Shown: positions 25,271 to 35,020, counted from the stretch's first letter. The stretch: DNA of 39,429 nucleotides from an uncultured Anaerobiospirillum sp. (GCA_944392765.1 CALXXU010000018.1:1-39429); one strand, 5' to 3'. Notes: a model not told the origin generated them from the sequence alone. Program-made: numbers and translations.

Positions 25271-26662
25271 ATGATCGACTTTAACGACTCAATTGCCGCG
25301 ATCGCGACCCCACCGGGGCGCGGCGGTATTGCTATTGTGCGCATCTCAGGACCAGATGCCCTTAAAGTCGCAAGCCTCATAACCACGCCGCCGGGCGCGA
25401 GCGCGCGCCCCATTAAGGCACGCACTGCCTATTTTCGTAAGTTCTACGACGGCCCCGAAGAGATCGATGAGGGCGTAGTGCTGTACTTTGCCGCCCCACA
25501 CTCCTACACGGGCGAGGATGTCGTCGAGCTCCAAGGCCATGGCGGCAACGTAGTACCCCAACGTGTCCTCTCGGCTGTGCTCAAGATCGCCGGCGTGCGC
25601 CAAGCTGAGCCCGGTGAGTTTACCCGCCGCGCCTTTTTAAACGGCAAAATGGATTTGACCGCCGCTGAAGCGGTCGAGGATTTGATTTCGGCCGGCTCTG
25701 AGAGTGCCGCCAAGGCCGCCTTAGCATCGCTCAGCGGCGCTTTCGCCAGCCGTCTTGAGACCTTAAGCGCTAAGCTCACCCAATTTCGCGTACGCTTAGA
25801 GGCCTGTCTTGATTTCCCTGAAGAGCACGAAGATTTCTTTGACTCAGGCCGCGCCGCTACTGAATTAGAGTCGTTGGAGGCCCTGACCCGTCAGGCTTTG
25901 ACCATTGCAGGTCAAGGCGTGCGCTTAAACGAAGGCGCGCGCATTGTGCTGGCAGGCCAGCCCAACGCCGGTAAGAGCTCGCTGTTAAACGCGCTAGCAG
26001 GCAGTGAGCGCGCTATTGTCACCAATATTCCGGGCACCACGCGTGATGTCCTGACGATCAATATCGAAATCGGGGGCATTCCGGTCACGATCACCGATAC
26101 CGCTGGTATCCGCGATCGCCCGAGCGATGAAATTGAAGCGATCGGGATCGAACGCGCCTTAAATGAGCTCAAGCAAGCAGACTTAGTCCTGCTGATGATT
26201 GACTCCTCTAAGCCTGCCGCCGAAGCCCGTGAGGCTTTAGCCCATATTCAAAAACTCTTTGATCACCCTAAGAACTTAATGGTGGTCAAGTCCAAGATCG
26301 ATTTAGCCCCGAACGCGGAGACTGCCGAGCTCTTAACGCAAGAGCCGTGGTCGCACTTGCCGCAAATTGCGACCTCGACTAAGACCGAGCACGGCTTAGA
26401 TCTTTTGCGCCAGCAGCTCAACGAAGTGTTAGGCCTGATTCCCAGCGAAGGCGTGTTCTCAGCGCGCCGCCGCCATGTCTTTGAGCTTAACGAGTGCGCC
26501 GCTGCGCTTACGCGCGCCCAAGAAATGCTTGAGCTGGGCGACTTAGTCTTAACCGCACGCGAGCTGACCTTGGCCCAAGACCATCTAGGCACGATTACCG
26601 GCAAGGTCACCTCCGATGACATTCTGGGCATTATTTTTTCCACTTTCTGCATTGGCAAATAG
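25271..26662 (+). CDS. mnmE: tRNA modification GTPase MnmE
   Basis: GTPase that, with MnmG, installs the 5-carboxymethylaminomethyl group on wobble uridine of several tRNAs. The 463 residues match the family (E. coli 454). The N-terminal folate domain carries ATPPGRGGIAIVRISGPDAL and ELQGHGG. The G domain begins near 228 with G1 GQPNAGKSS, then IPGTTRD and DTAG. G4 reads SKID rather than NKxD. The C-terminus ends in FCIGK, with the conserved cysteine. I preferred the ATG at 25271 to one at 25241 because IAAIATPPGRGG aligns with known starts and GAGG lies upstream. Confidence 0.97.
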   Translation: MIDFNDSIAAIATPPGRGGIAIVRISGPDALKVASLITTPPGASARPIKARTAYFRKFYDGPEEIDEGVVLYFAAPHSYTGEDVVELQGHGGNVVPQRVLSAVLKIAGVRQAEPGEFTRRAFLNGKMDLTAAEAVEDLISAGSESAAKAALASLSGAFASRLETLSAKLTQFRVRLEACLDFPEEHEDFFDSGRAATELESLEALTRQALTIAGQGVRLNEGARIVLAGQPNAGKSSLLNALAGSERAIVTNIPGTTRDVLTINIEIGGIPVTITDTAGIRDRPSDEIEAIGIERALNELKQADLVLLMIDSSKPAAEAREALAHIQKLFDHPKNLMVVKSKIDLAPNAETAELLTQEPWSHLPQIATSTKTEHGLDLLRQQLNEVLGLIPSEGVFSARRRHVFELNECAAALTRAQEMLELGDLVLTARELTLAQDHLGTITGKVTSDDILGIIFSTFCIGK

Positions 26663-26700
26663 GTAGAGCCAACAGCACGCTGCCCCGGCCCTTTGCCTCG

Positions 26701-26724
26701 GCCCTCAGGCCCCCTACCTGAGGG
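26701..26724 (+). terminator. Hairpin after mnmE
   Basis: GCCCTCAGG and CCTGAGGGC form a perfect 9-bp GC-rich stem, 38 bp after the mnmE stop. No T run follows, so it may be a transcript-end stabiliser rather than a rho-independent terminator. Confidence 0.45.
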
Positions 26725-26767
26725 CGCTGAGCAGCGCTCCTGATTCACTAATTAAGGGTTTGATTCT

Positions 26768-29700
26768 ATGGATAGTAAGTACTTAAATCGCCAACTGATC
26801 TGCTGGCTCTCCTACAACCCGTATTTTGACGATAATGGCACTGAAAACCGCGTAATCTATCTGTATCCACGCTATATCGTAAATAATGGCAAGTTTGAAT
26901 GGGTTGATAGCGAAGTCGATTTCCCAACCGTGGGACGAATGGCGGTGCGAGTTTATGGTAAAGAAACAGCAATTGATCTCTATCAGCGTTTAGGCCCGTT
27001 AGTCAGCGTACGCATCAACACCGATCCACAACCAGCGTACGAAGCCAAAAACTATTACACTCTGCGCTATAACCCAAGCTTTGGCCGCGACCGCAGCGAA
27101 ATTTGGCTCGAGTCGGTTGATAGCACGTCCTTCTACGAAATCAAAGAATGCAGCCAAGATCTCAATAGTATCTTGCGCTACCACCAATGCGACAGCTACA
27201 GTGACAGCGATTGCTTTAGTAACGCGATCTTGCTGCGTATTGGCAATATGCTCTATGGCCCGTTTGAACACGAATACAGCGCCGGTATCATGAAACTCCA
27301 CGGCTTGGAGCGCTATGACTTTTTGATCGGCGGCTACCCTATTGCCAAATTTGACCAGAGCATTATCACGATTCGCGATCAACGCGATCGCGATGCGATC
27401 TACGCCCTGCCCGCCAATGCCTTAGACGCTCCCCAATCCTGCTCGCGCAATTACGACATGATCGATCAACATCGCTTGATCGAGCTGTTCTTAGAGCGCG
27501 TCCGTGCTCAGCTCAATTTAAGCCGCGCCGAAATTCGTCCGGTCGCCGACTTCTGCAAGGAGCTCTTTGAGGGCAATCAGAAGATCGACTTTAGCGAGCA
27601 ACGCCTGCAAACGATCAAGCAGCTCTTACCGCGCCTCTTCCGCGACGAGGATATGTACAAGAATATTATCGAGCTGACGATCGATAATGACGAGTTCCGT
27701 GAGCACTTGATCTCCGATATCGTCAGCGGCGATGGCGAGCGCCTGATGCGCAATCTGCCTCGAGCCTACCTCGAAGAGGTGAAGACGACCCTGTTAAATC
27801 GGACCCAAGACGAGCTCTTAGACGATCCGCAAATCGCCCGTACCCTCTCTAAGCAGCAAAAAGAGCAGGCTCAGGTCCCGGCTGCGCCGCAGATTGACAC
27901 CGCTAGCTTTGATTTCTTGCAAGACGACAACGCTATCGCCAACCTGCACAGTTTGGTCGGCGAGGGCAATAACGTCTTAACCAAGCTCAATGCCGTGTAC
28001 TCGAGCCTCGCCCTAGCCTTAGACCCGGATATCGATATGGATATGGCCGTGAACACCACGACCTTAAATCCAACCTTGATCGCCCACTTTATGGACGTCG
28101 GTGGCCTGATCGTGAAGCTGTGCGCGAATGTACGCACGGTGCTCCACGCCGCCTTAGAGCATGCCGATAATTTAGGCGACAAGAAAGACGAGCTCCAAGA
28201 GTTAAGCACGGCTTTAGACCAGCTGCACCAGAACTTAAATAACCGCATCTCTGAGCTGCAAAACAGCAAGATCTTGGCTGAGTACACCCAGAACTATCAG
28301 GGTGTGCCTAACCTCAGTGTCAAGCTCGAAGAGATCTCGTCGATTGCAGGTATGGGCGCTCAAGCGACCCAGGAATCGTTAGCCGCCGCGCAAAAGGAAG
28401 CTGAAGCTAAGGTCGCCCAAGCTAAGGCCGAGGCCCAGCGCCAAATTGCCGAAGCCCAAGCACGCGCTGAGCAACAAGCACGCCTTGAGGCCGCTGCCGC
28501 TGAGGCTGGAATCGCGATTGCTGCGGCCGAGCAGGCCAAGAAGAAGGGACAGCTCATCAAGAATCGCGAATTTTCCTCCGACGACGTGGCCCAAAGTGCT
28601 GCCATTGCGACCTTAAGCCAGGAGCTGGAGAAGCTCAAGAAGCAGCTTGAGGGCCAGCAAGAGCAAAACAAGCTGCTCGAAAGCCGCAATAAGCAGTTGA
28701 CCGAAGAGCTCTCACTGTACGATGAAGGCCGCGCCTCGCAGCTGCTCTCAGGCAACAGCAAGAAGAGCGCCCTCAAGGCTAAGGCTCAGGCTAAGCCAGT
28801 GCAGGTTAAGACCTCGACGGAGCAAACCACTAAGGCCTTAGAGGCACTTGATGCCGCCATCAGCTCCAAGCAGCAAGAGTCCAAGGAACTCAACTTAAAG
28901 ATTGCCGCGCAAAACAACACGATCAACGAGCAGCAACAGACCTTATTGCAGCTGCAAGAACAAGCCAACCAGCTCTCAGCGCGCAATGAGCAGCAACAAA
29001 AGCTCGCCCAAGAGCTCGAGCACAAGCTCAAGGACGCCCTCAAGGCGTACCAAGACCGTGCTACCACCGCGCTCAAGCTGATTGACGCCAAGATCTTAGC
29101 TGAGACCTTAGGCACGGTCGCCCCGGTAGTCAGCACTCCTATTATCACGACCGAGGCGCTCGCCCCTACTGTGGTCAAGGGCAAGGGCGCGCCGATGCGC
29201 AGCAGCGAGGTGTCCTCAGATGAGGCGATGGCCCAACTGGCACCAAACTTCGATACTAAGCTATTAGCTGAGGCTAAAAGTGTCGATAGCGCCGGTAAGA
29301 TTGTGGATCGCGTCGGACGTTACTTGAACGACGTGGGGCATCGCAACTTATCCGTCAACGATGTCGCAAACTACCTGATCTGCATCACCCAAGGCTTTAT
29401 TACCACCTTTGCCGGTGAGCCAGGCACCGGTAAGACCTCGCTGTGCAATCTGTTAGCACGCGCCTTAGGTTTAGCCCGCGCCGACGGCGCCGATCGCTTT
29501 AGCGAAGTATCAGTCGAGCGCGGCTGGACCTCGCTTAAGGACATGATCGGTTACTACAACCCACTGACCAAGCGTATGGAGAAGAGCAATGCGGAGATCT
29601 TCGACGCCTTCGTCGATTTAAACCGTGAGGCTCAGTGGGCCAGCGACGGTTCAGCCTACAACCCAGCCAAGATCGCCCCTTACTTCATCTTGCTCGACGA

Positions 29701-30370
29701 GGCCAACTTAAGTCCAATTGAGCACTACTGGGCGCCATTCTTCAGAAATTGCGATTTCAGTCCATTAAACGAGCGCACGATCAGCTTAGGTGGCAACGCC
29801 AATTGGCTCTTACCAGATCACCTGCGCTTCTTGGCCACGGTCAACTTCGACCACACGACTGAGGAGCTCTCCCCACGCTTCTTAGATCGCAGCTGGGTTA
29901 TCACCTTAGAGCCGAACGTGGTCGAGTTAGAGCCCGATGAGCTCCCAGAGCACGACGAGAGCATGGTGCCATTTGCCAGCTTGCTTGATGCGTTCAGCAC
30001 CCAAAGCGGCGATCAACTCGACTCGAGCTTATCAGACAAGTGGGATGCGATTCAGGAAATCTTTGCCCACGAAAAGTGTGCCCTGCCGCTGCGCCCACGC
30101 AATATCCGCATGGTTTACAACTACTGCGTGGTTGCCGCCAAGTGCATGACGCGCACGACCACGGCCACCAAGTTTGCGCCGCTTGATTACGCGGTCGCCC
30201 AGAAGATCTTGCCTACGATCAATGGCAGCGGCGAGCGTTATCGCTACCTTATCACTGAGCTCATGAAGGAGTGCTCGGAGCAGACGATGCCGCTTTGTGC
30301 CCAGCACTTAAAGCGCATCGAGCGCACCGGTGGCGCCGAGTTAGGCTTCTATCAGTTCTTTGCCCGCTAA
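26768..30370 (+). CDS. McrB-like AAA+ protein with long coiled coil
   Basis: A 1200-residue protein. The C-terminal third is an AAA+ NTPase of the McrB type: Walker A GEPGTGKTS (883-891), Walker B FILLDEANLSPIEHYW (from 973), and the McrB-like ATVNFDHTTEELSPRFLDRS (about 1023-1042). About 532-770 is predominantly coiled coil, in at least three Glu/Gln/Lys/Ala-rich parts. Residues 1-250 (YDFLIGGYPIAKFDQSIITI and similar) are not of a family I recognise; 250-530 are mostly helical. McrB-type NTPases power McrC nucleases, and the next gene is such a nuclease. A coiled-coil McrB with a nuclease partner resembles the CoCoNuT class of predicted defence systems. AAGGG precedes the ATG at 26768. The target is unknown. 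Confidence 0.85.
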   Translation: MDSKYLNRQLICWLSYNPYFDDNGTENRVIYLYPRYIVNNGKFEWVDSEVDFPTVGRMAVRVYGKETAIDLYQRLGPLVSVRINTDPQPAYEAKNYYTLRYNPSFGRDRSEIWLESVDSTSFYEIKECSQDLNSILRYHQCDSYSDSDCFSNAILLRIGNMLYGPFEHEYSAGIMKLHGLERYDFLIGGYPIAKFDQSIITIRDQRDRDAIYALPANALDAPQSCSRNYDMIDQHRLIELFLERVRAQLNLSRAEIRPVADFCKELFEGNQKIDFSEQRLQTIKQLLPRLFRDEDMYKNIIELTIDNDEFREHLISDIVSGDGERLMRNLPRAYLEEVKTTLLNRTQDELLDDPQIARTLSKQQKEQAQVPAAPQIDTASFDFLQDDNAIANLHSLVGEGNNVLTKLNAVYSSLALALDPDIDMDMAVNTTTLNPTLIAHFMDVGGLIVKLCANVRTVLHAALEHADNLGDKKDELQELSTALDQLHQNLNNRISELQNSKILAEYTQNYQGVPNLSVKLEEISSIAGMGAQATQESLAAAQKEAEAKVAQAKAEAQRQIAEAQARAEQQARLEAAAAEAGIAIAAAEQAKKKGQLIKNREFSSDDVAQSAAIATLSQELEKLKKQLEGQQEQNKLLESRNKQLTEELSLYDEGRASQLLSGNSKKSALKAKAQAKPVQVKTSTEQTTKALEALDAAISSKQQESKELNLKIAAQNNTINEQQQTLLQLQEQANQLSARNEQQQKLAQELEHKLKDALKAYQDRATTALKLIDAKILAETLGTVAPVVSTPIITTEALAPTVVKGKGAPMRSSEVSSDEAMAQLAPNFDTKLLAEAKSVDSAGKIVDRVGRYLNDVGHRNLSVNDVANYLICITQGFITTFAGEPGTGKTSLCNLLARALGLARADGADRFSEVSVERGWTSLKDMIGYYNPLTKRMEKSNAEIFDAFVDLNREAQWASDGSAYNPAKIAPYFILLDEANLSPIEHYWAPFFRNCDFSPLNERTISLGGNANWLLPDHLRFLATVNFDHTTEELSPRFLDRSWVITLEPNVVELEPDELPEHDESMVPFASLLDAFSTQSGDQLDSSLSDKWDAIQEIFAHEKCALPLRPRNIRMVYNYCVVAAKCMTRTTTATKFAPLDYAVAQKILPTINGSGERYRYLITELMKECSEQTMPLCAQHLKRIERTGGAELGFYQFFAR

Positions 30371-30426
30371 GGCATAAGCAGCAGTCCTAAGCGCCCTTAG
30401 GGCTGCTGGATCAGCAAGGATACTTT

Positions 30427-33348
30427 ATGGCTTTACTTTCTGCCACTTTACGAAGTATTGATCAGCGTTATCCGACGCTCGAGCTGCCTTTGTCGTTGCA
30501 GGCACCAGAACTAAGTACGGTCGATCTTGCCTCCTGCCCCAACGTCATTGAGGATGCCCGCTATGACCTGGAGCTCAAGCTCGATTTAAACGAGCTGCAA
30601 CAGGAGCTCACGACCTATGCCCAAGAGCGCAACGCCGCTCAAGCTAAGCTCAACGAGCTCTTAGACCAAGACGAGGCTGAGGATAGCGCGGACAGTTCTG
30701 AGGACAGCGCCGCGCCGTCGAGCGCCGGTGCTACGCCGTCGAGCGCCGGTGCTACGCCGTCGAGCGCGGGAGCTGCGCTAGCGCGCCGGGACTTAGGCTT
30801 AGATGATGCCGAAGAGAGTGTCGACGGTTTAGGCCCACAGCTGTACGGTAGCTCCGCCCCACAAGCGAACACCTTGTTTAGCACCTCGGGCCTGTTCAAA
30901 GGCATTGCGCGGATTGCCCTGAAGATCAACGACCAAGACAAGGGTTTCTTCGTCTTTCGTACCTTCAGTGATAGCCGCAATTTATCGGTGACCCAGCAGA
31001 CCACGCAGTGGTATCGCAATCGCTCGAGCTTAAATCAGCAAAGTGAGCACAAACTCGAGGGTAACAATATCCTCACCGCAAATTTAAGCCAAGACACGCG
31101 CTACACCGGTCATAACAACCAGCTGTTTTTAATGCAGTACGACACGGTGACCTTGAGCATCGTGATCACCTTAAAAGACCGCAGTGAGCTCACGCTCTAC
31201 AGCAATTTCTTGCTGTGCGCGAGCCAGCACCAGTCGGACAATCGCAATATCAGCCAAATCTTAACAGAGCTGACTGCGATCGAAGACGACACGATCTTGG
31301 ATCTGATGTTTGCCCACCGCAGCAAGCAAGAGTCTTTAAACTCGAACTTCTTTGGCGGGCACCGCGCCTATCAGTCGTTGAGCTCGTATGTCGCGCTGTT
31401 AGAGCAAGTGCATAGCTGCTATCGCGATAATTACAACTACTTTCGCACCCTCGCCCGTCACATGTTGGTCAAGGCCGATATTGTGACCTCCTTTGACCAG
31501 GTACGCATGCTCACGCACCAAAGCCAAATGTGGCTCACGCAGAATTTACAGGTTTTAACCGAAGTTCTGCCCGAGCAGGCAGCGGTGAACTATCTGGGCA
31601 AGAACTATCTGCCGCTGCAGCTGCAAAGCACCACCAATGTCAAAAGCTACGACACCTACGAAAACCGCGTAGTAGTCGGCTTTTTACAGCTGGTCTTGCA
31701 CAATGCCGAAAAGATTGCCCAGGACTACAAGGACTTCTTGCACGAGCACTTAAACTCGATCAAGGCCTTGCGCTCCAAGCTCAACGCCAATGGTGACACC
31801 TACGAGGCGCCGATTATCACCTTAAAGTTCTTGCAGTACCAAAAGTGCGAGCAGGAACTGGAGCACCTCTACGAGTTGCTCACCGACTTAAATAGCATTT
31901 ACCGGGGCTATAGCCAGCTGTTTAAGCTCAAGGATGTCTTGCTGCAAAATCTCCCGCGCAAGGCCAAGGCCTTCCAGGAGATCAAGCCGTACGCGCAGGT
32001 GTTCCACACGATCAACCGCTGGTTCCACTTCGGCGAGTTCTCGCTGCAAAAGGACATGCTCTTCTTGCAAGGCAAGACCTTAGACAAGCTCTTTGAGTAC
32101 TATTGCCTCTATCGCATCTTGGATATGTTGCTCAAGGCGGGCTTTACTCCGATTAGCGGTGAGGCCTCGTACACCTTTGCCTACGCGCAAAACGAGCCGA
32201 CCTGGCAGGCGCCGCTCAGCGCGCCCCAGTACCAGCCGCGTAAGTGGGAGCCGCGCCGCGTCAGCCCTACAAGCACCGGCCCTACCAACCCGGCCAACTC
32301 CAACATCCCGGGTCCAAGCCCACGCAGCAGTTACATTCGCCCGTATCAGCGCCCTAATAATCAAGGCGTCGATCTGCCTAATACGCGCGTGAATCCGCTC
32401 AGTGCCCGCTTTACCCCAGGAGCTGAGCACTTACAAGGGCCGACTGCCCGTAGTGGCTTTACCCAGCGCTTTGATCCGCGCAATAATCTGCGCTATCACA
32501 GCGGCTATCACAACCCGACTCAAGCCACGACCGGCGGCACCCGCCGCGTTGGGGGGATGAGTGTGCGTGCCAACTACCATTACGACGATCCGGTGGCCAA
32601 CACCTACGTCTTAACGCGCGGCAAGCAAAAGGTCACGGTGTACTATCAGCCGGTCATTTCGACCACGGCCTTTTACAACCAGATCTTTGCTTTTCGCACC
32701 AATGGCAACACCAACACGGGGCGGTACTTTGAGGACAATTTCTACAGCCCGGACTTTATCTTGAAGTTCTCAAGTGGCGATACGTTCCAAGGCGACGATG
32801 ACTACATCATCCTCGACGCCAAGTTCGCCCGTAGCTCCAACGTAATCGATTACTACATCGACGACCTGATCAAGAAGTACAGCACCAACACCGCGATTGC
32901 GGTCGTGCGCCGGACTCAAGTAGTCAGGGACGAGGACGACGAGGACAGCGCCCCACTGGGCACGCCGATTGAGGGCATGCCGGGCTACGAGTTTGTCGCG
33001 ACCAAGACGCCGCGCATGATTATGGCGCTGCACGGTCGTGTTGCGAGCAATTCCAGCTTCAAGGAGCGCAGCGCAGACGCCCATGACGCGCCTTTCTACT
33101 GGCGTTACCACAACACGCCGATGGCGCAATTTTTCCAGCCTACGACCAATATCGGCGTGCTGGAGCTGGGCACCAACGAGAGTTCCACGCAGCTCTTGTG
33201 GTCAGAGCTGGTGCGCACGCTGCCGTACTTAAAGCGCGGCACCAAGAACAAGGCACTCGCGCCTGATGACGCCCCCGAGAGCGGAGCTGACAACGCCCCA
33301 GACAGTGCGCTCGATAGCGAGTTCGACCGCGCCGCCGACTTTGCCTAA
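30427..33348 (+). CDS. McrC-like DUF2357 and PD-(D/E)XK nuclease
   Basis: A 973-residue protein, probably the nuclease partner of the preceding AAA+ protein. DUF2357 features lie in the middle: PLQLQSTTNVKSYDTYENRVV near 395-415 and LDKLFEYYCLYRIL near 552. The nuclease core follows at SPDF (P775-D776) and LDAKFAR (D797-A-K799), a complete PD...D-x-K set. Between them (about 590-770) is an insertion rich in Pro, Arg, Asn and Gly, probably disordered. A second low-complexity part with repeats of PSSAGAT sits near 98-118. The N-terminus has a short helical charged section. The gene starts 56 bp after the AAA+ gene on the same strand, so they form one operon. DNA or RNA as substrate cannot be told from sequence. 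Confidence 0.85.
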   Translation: MALLSATLRSIDQRYPTLELPLSLQAPELSTVDLASCPNVIEDARYDLELKLDLNELQQELTTYAQERNAAQAKLNELLDQDEAEDSADSSEDSAAPSSAGATPSSAGATPSSAGAALARRDLGLDDAEESVDGLGPQLYGSSAPQANTLFSTSGLFKGIARIALKINDQDKGFFVFRTFSDSRNLSVTQQTTQWYRNRSSLNQQSEHKLEGNNILTANLSQDTRYTGHNNQLFLMQYDTVTLSIVITLKDRSELTLYSNFLLCASQHQSDNRNISQILTELTAIEDDTILDLMFAHRSKQESLNSNFFGGHRAYQSLSSYVALLEQVHSCYRDNYNYFRTLARHMLVKADIVTSFDQVRMLTHQSQMWLTQNLQVLTEVLPEQAAVNYLGKNYLPLQLQSTTNVKSYDTYENRVVVGFLQLVLHNAEKIAQDYKDFLHEHLNSIKALRSKLNANGDTYEAPIITLKFLQYQKCEQELEHLYELLTDLNSIYRGYSQLFKLKDVLLQNLPRKAKAFQEIKPYAQVFHTINRWFHFGEFSLQKDMLFLQGKTLDKLFEYYCLYRILDMLLKAGFTPISGEASYTFAYAQNEPTWQAPLSAPQYQPRKWEPRRVSPTSTGPTNPANSNIPGPSPRSSYIRPYQRPNNQGVDLPNTRVNPLSARFTPGAEHLQGPTARSGFTQRFDPRNNLRYHSGYHNPTQATTGGTRRVGGMSVRANYHYDDPVANTYVLTRGKQKVTVYYQPVISTTAFYNQIFAFRTNGNTNTGRYFEDNFYSPDFILKFSSGDTFQGDDDYIILDAKFARSSNVIDYYIDDLIKKYSTNTAIAVVRRTQVVRDEDDEDSAPLGTPIEGMPGYEFVATKTPRMIMALHGRVASNSSFKERSADAHDAPFYWRYHNTPMAQFFQPTTNIGVLELGTNESSTQLLWSELVRTLPYLKRGTKNKALAPDDAPESGADNAPDSALDSEFDRAADFA

Positions 33349-33354
33349 GGCCCA

Positions 33355-33381
33355 GGCCGTTTGAGCCCAGCTCAAGCGGCC
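33355..33381 (+). terminator. Hairpin after the McrBC-like operon
   Basis: GGCCGTTTGAG and CTCAAGCGGCC form a stem with one wobble around a five-base loop, starting six bases after the stop. No T run follows. A second hairpin, AAACGCGC with GCGCGTTT, ends at 33430 in front of TATGC. Confidence 0.5.
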
Positions 33382-33399
33382 TGACGCTATCTGCGGCAA

Positions 33400-33504
33400 A
33401 CGCGCTCTAGCGCGCCACAGCGCGCGTTTATGCCCTAAGCCCAGGCAACCTACGGTTCACGCCTCCAGCGCGCTCCTAGGCCCCGCTACGCAGTGCTCTT
33501 AAGG
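33400..33504. repeat. 105-bp direct repeat, copy 1
   Basis: The segment from ACGCGCTCTAGCG to GCTCTTAAGG recurs 164 bp downstream with few changes. The core CAACCTACGGTTCACGCCTC is identical in both. It contains a GC-rich stem (AAACGCGC/GCGCGTTT) just before it. Confidence 0.9.
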
Positions 33505-33563
33505 TGGCCTCAAGCGCGGCATCTTGCCTGAGACCGAAGGGCGGCTCTCAGAGAGCGCGGCAC

Positions 33564-33668
33564 ACGCGTTCTAGCGTGCCTCAGCGCGCGTTTGGGCCCT
33601 AAGCCCAGTCAACCTACGGTTCACGCCTCCAGCGCGCTCCTAGGCCCCGCTACGCGTTGCTCTTAAGG
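33564..33668. repeat. 105-bp direct repeat, copy 2
   Basis: Second copy of 33400-33504, at an offset of 164 bp, ending in GCTCTTAAGG. The two copies and the 59 bases between them fill the first part of the gene-free stretch downstream of the nuclease gene. Confidence 0.9.
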
Positions 33669-33669
33669 C

Positions 33670-34675
33670 CCCTTCAGCTCAGCACCTGCAGCATCTCGCT
33701 CAATGGCGGTGCTAAACGCAAGTAACCGGCCCACCCACCCGCCCCACGGGGCGCGGCCGTCCGGTACCGCTCAATCCGAGTGGCCGCGCCTCCCGGTTTG
33801 GTCACAATCTCCCGCGCAAATTTGCCCACGCTCGCACGTTATCAAGCACGCACACAAAATCGGAAGATCAGCACACTCAATTCTGCCTTTCCCAGCCATA
33901 TCGGTGTTCTCAAGTAACCTGAACGGTATTGTGCTCCAATTTTTAGATTTTTCGTGTCACCCTCAAAATCCTTAAAGTACACAGAATTTAGCGTTAAAAA
34001 GATAATGGAGTGTAGTTTTAGCCCATTGAAGCCCATTTTGACCAAATAACGCAATTTCAGTTGCTTTTGCTTGTGGGAAAGTCATGATTTTACATATCTA
34101 GCTTAATCAAGAGCATTGAAGCTTCCAACAAGCTAAAACACAGCATAAAACCACGGTTTAAGCAAACAACAAACCCGGTATAGCCGGTAATTTTCCCACA
34201 AGTCAAATGCACTAAGATAAATTTAAGGCAGCTTACTAACTAGATAAAACTAACCTGCAAAAAACTCACGGTCTCGGCCCCCTCAACTCTCCTGAACAAA
34301 TGCGATATTTATCGCTTTTTAAAAGAGAATTGCCCCCTTAAGCGGCGGCAGTTGAGCCTAAAGGACTTTAGGTGAGATTTTGGTTAAAATAATGTAGTTT
34401 AGCTGAGCTTACACTAAATTCCACTTGGGCTTATTTACGCCATTGTGGTGTGGTAGACATTGGTCGCTGCGATCACCAACAAGATGAAGCTAGCCCAAAG
34501 ACACCAGGAGCCGCTCAAAACGGAGATTAGGGCTAAATTCGGGGCAAAGTAGGTACACGATTGAGGAATCTGGATATCAAGCGGCCGAGGCCGTCCAGCG
34601 CCGTTCGGAAGGGCTGCTCTCAGCCGGAGATAAGTGGTGCTCAAAGTGTGAGATCGCGCAACTTTTGGCTAAAAT
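33670..34675. other. Gene-free stretch with an AT-rich centre
   Basis: I see no gene. From about 33880 to 34440 the sequence is much richer in A and T than its surroundings. CTTGTGGGAAA (34070-34080) and TTTCCCACAAG (34192-34202) are an inverted pair that repeats the arms seen around the last parS-like site at 6037-6078. GATATTTATCGCTTTTTA near 34304 resembles the GATAAATATCG element of the parS modules. No parS core is present here. Confidence 0.5.
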
Positions 34676-35020
34676 CTGTATACAGTTAACCGCGCTTAAA
34701 GCGCATGGCTCTGCGGTTTTATCAGGGCTGGATCGCTGGAATAAATTTTTATTAATTTACCCGTATACAGACAAAAACCAGACCACAGCTGACGGCAGGA
34801 GCTAAAGGTACACGAAGTGGGTCGACCTCGTGCCCCAAAAATTGCCTTTTACCGGCACAATTGGCCCGGCATGATTCTTCTGTCGGTTCATAAAACGCGC
34901 GGGGCGCTCAAAATAGGTACACCGAGCCCCCAGAGGTCGACGGCCTAAAGAAGCTAGGGCGCCGGTGGCGCAATAAGGTACACAGTGCACTCGAGTCGAC
35001 CTAGCGTTAATAGGTCGACC
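34551..35020. repeat. AGGTACAC and GGTCGACC repeats
   Basis: AGGTACAC occurs at 34551, 34806, 34915 and 34976. GGTCGAC or its complement occurs at about 34820, 34935, 34995 and 35011. Three of the AGGTACAC copies are followed within 10-25 bp by a GTCGAC palindrome. There is no gene on either strand that I can support. Confidence 0.65.
34676..34770. repeat. 95-bp terminal-inverted-repeat element, copy A
   Basis: Starts CTGTATACAGTTAA and ends TTACCCGTATACAG, so its ends are inverted (12 of 14 bases). The inside has stem-forming CCGCGC/GCGC parts and then an AT-rich part. Copies B and C share ends and spacing. Confidence 0.75.
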
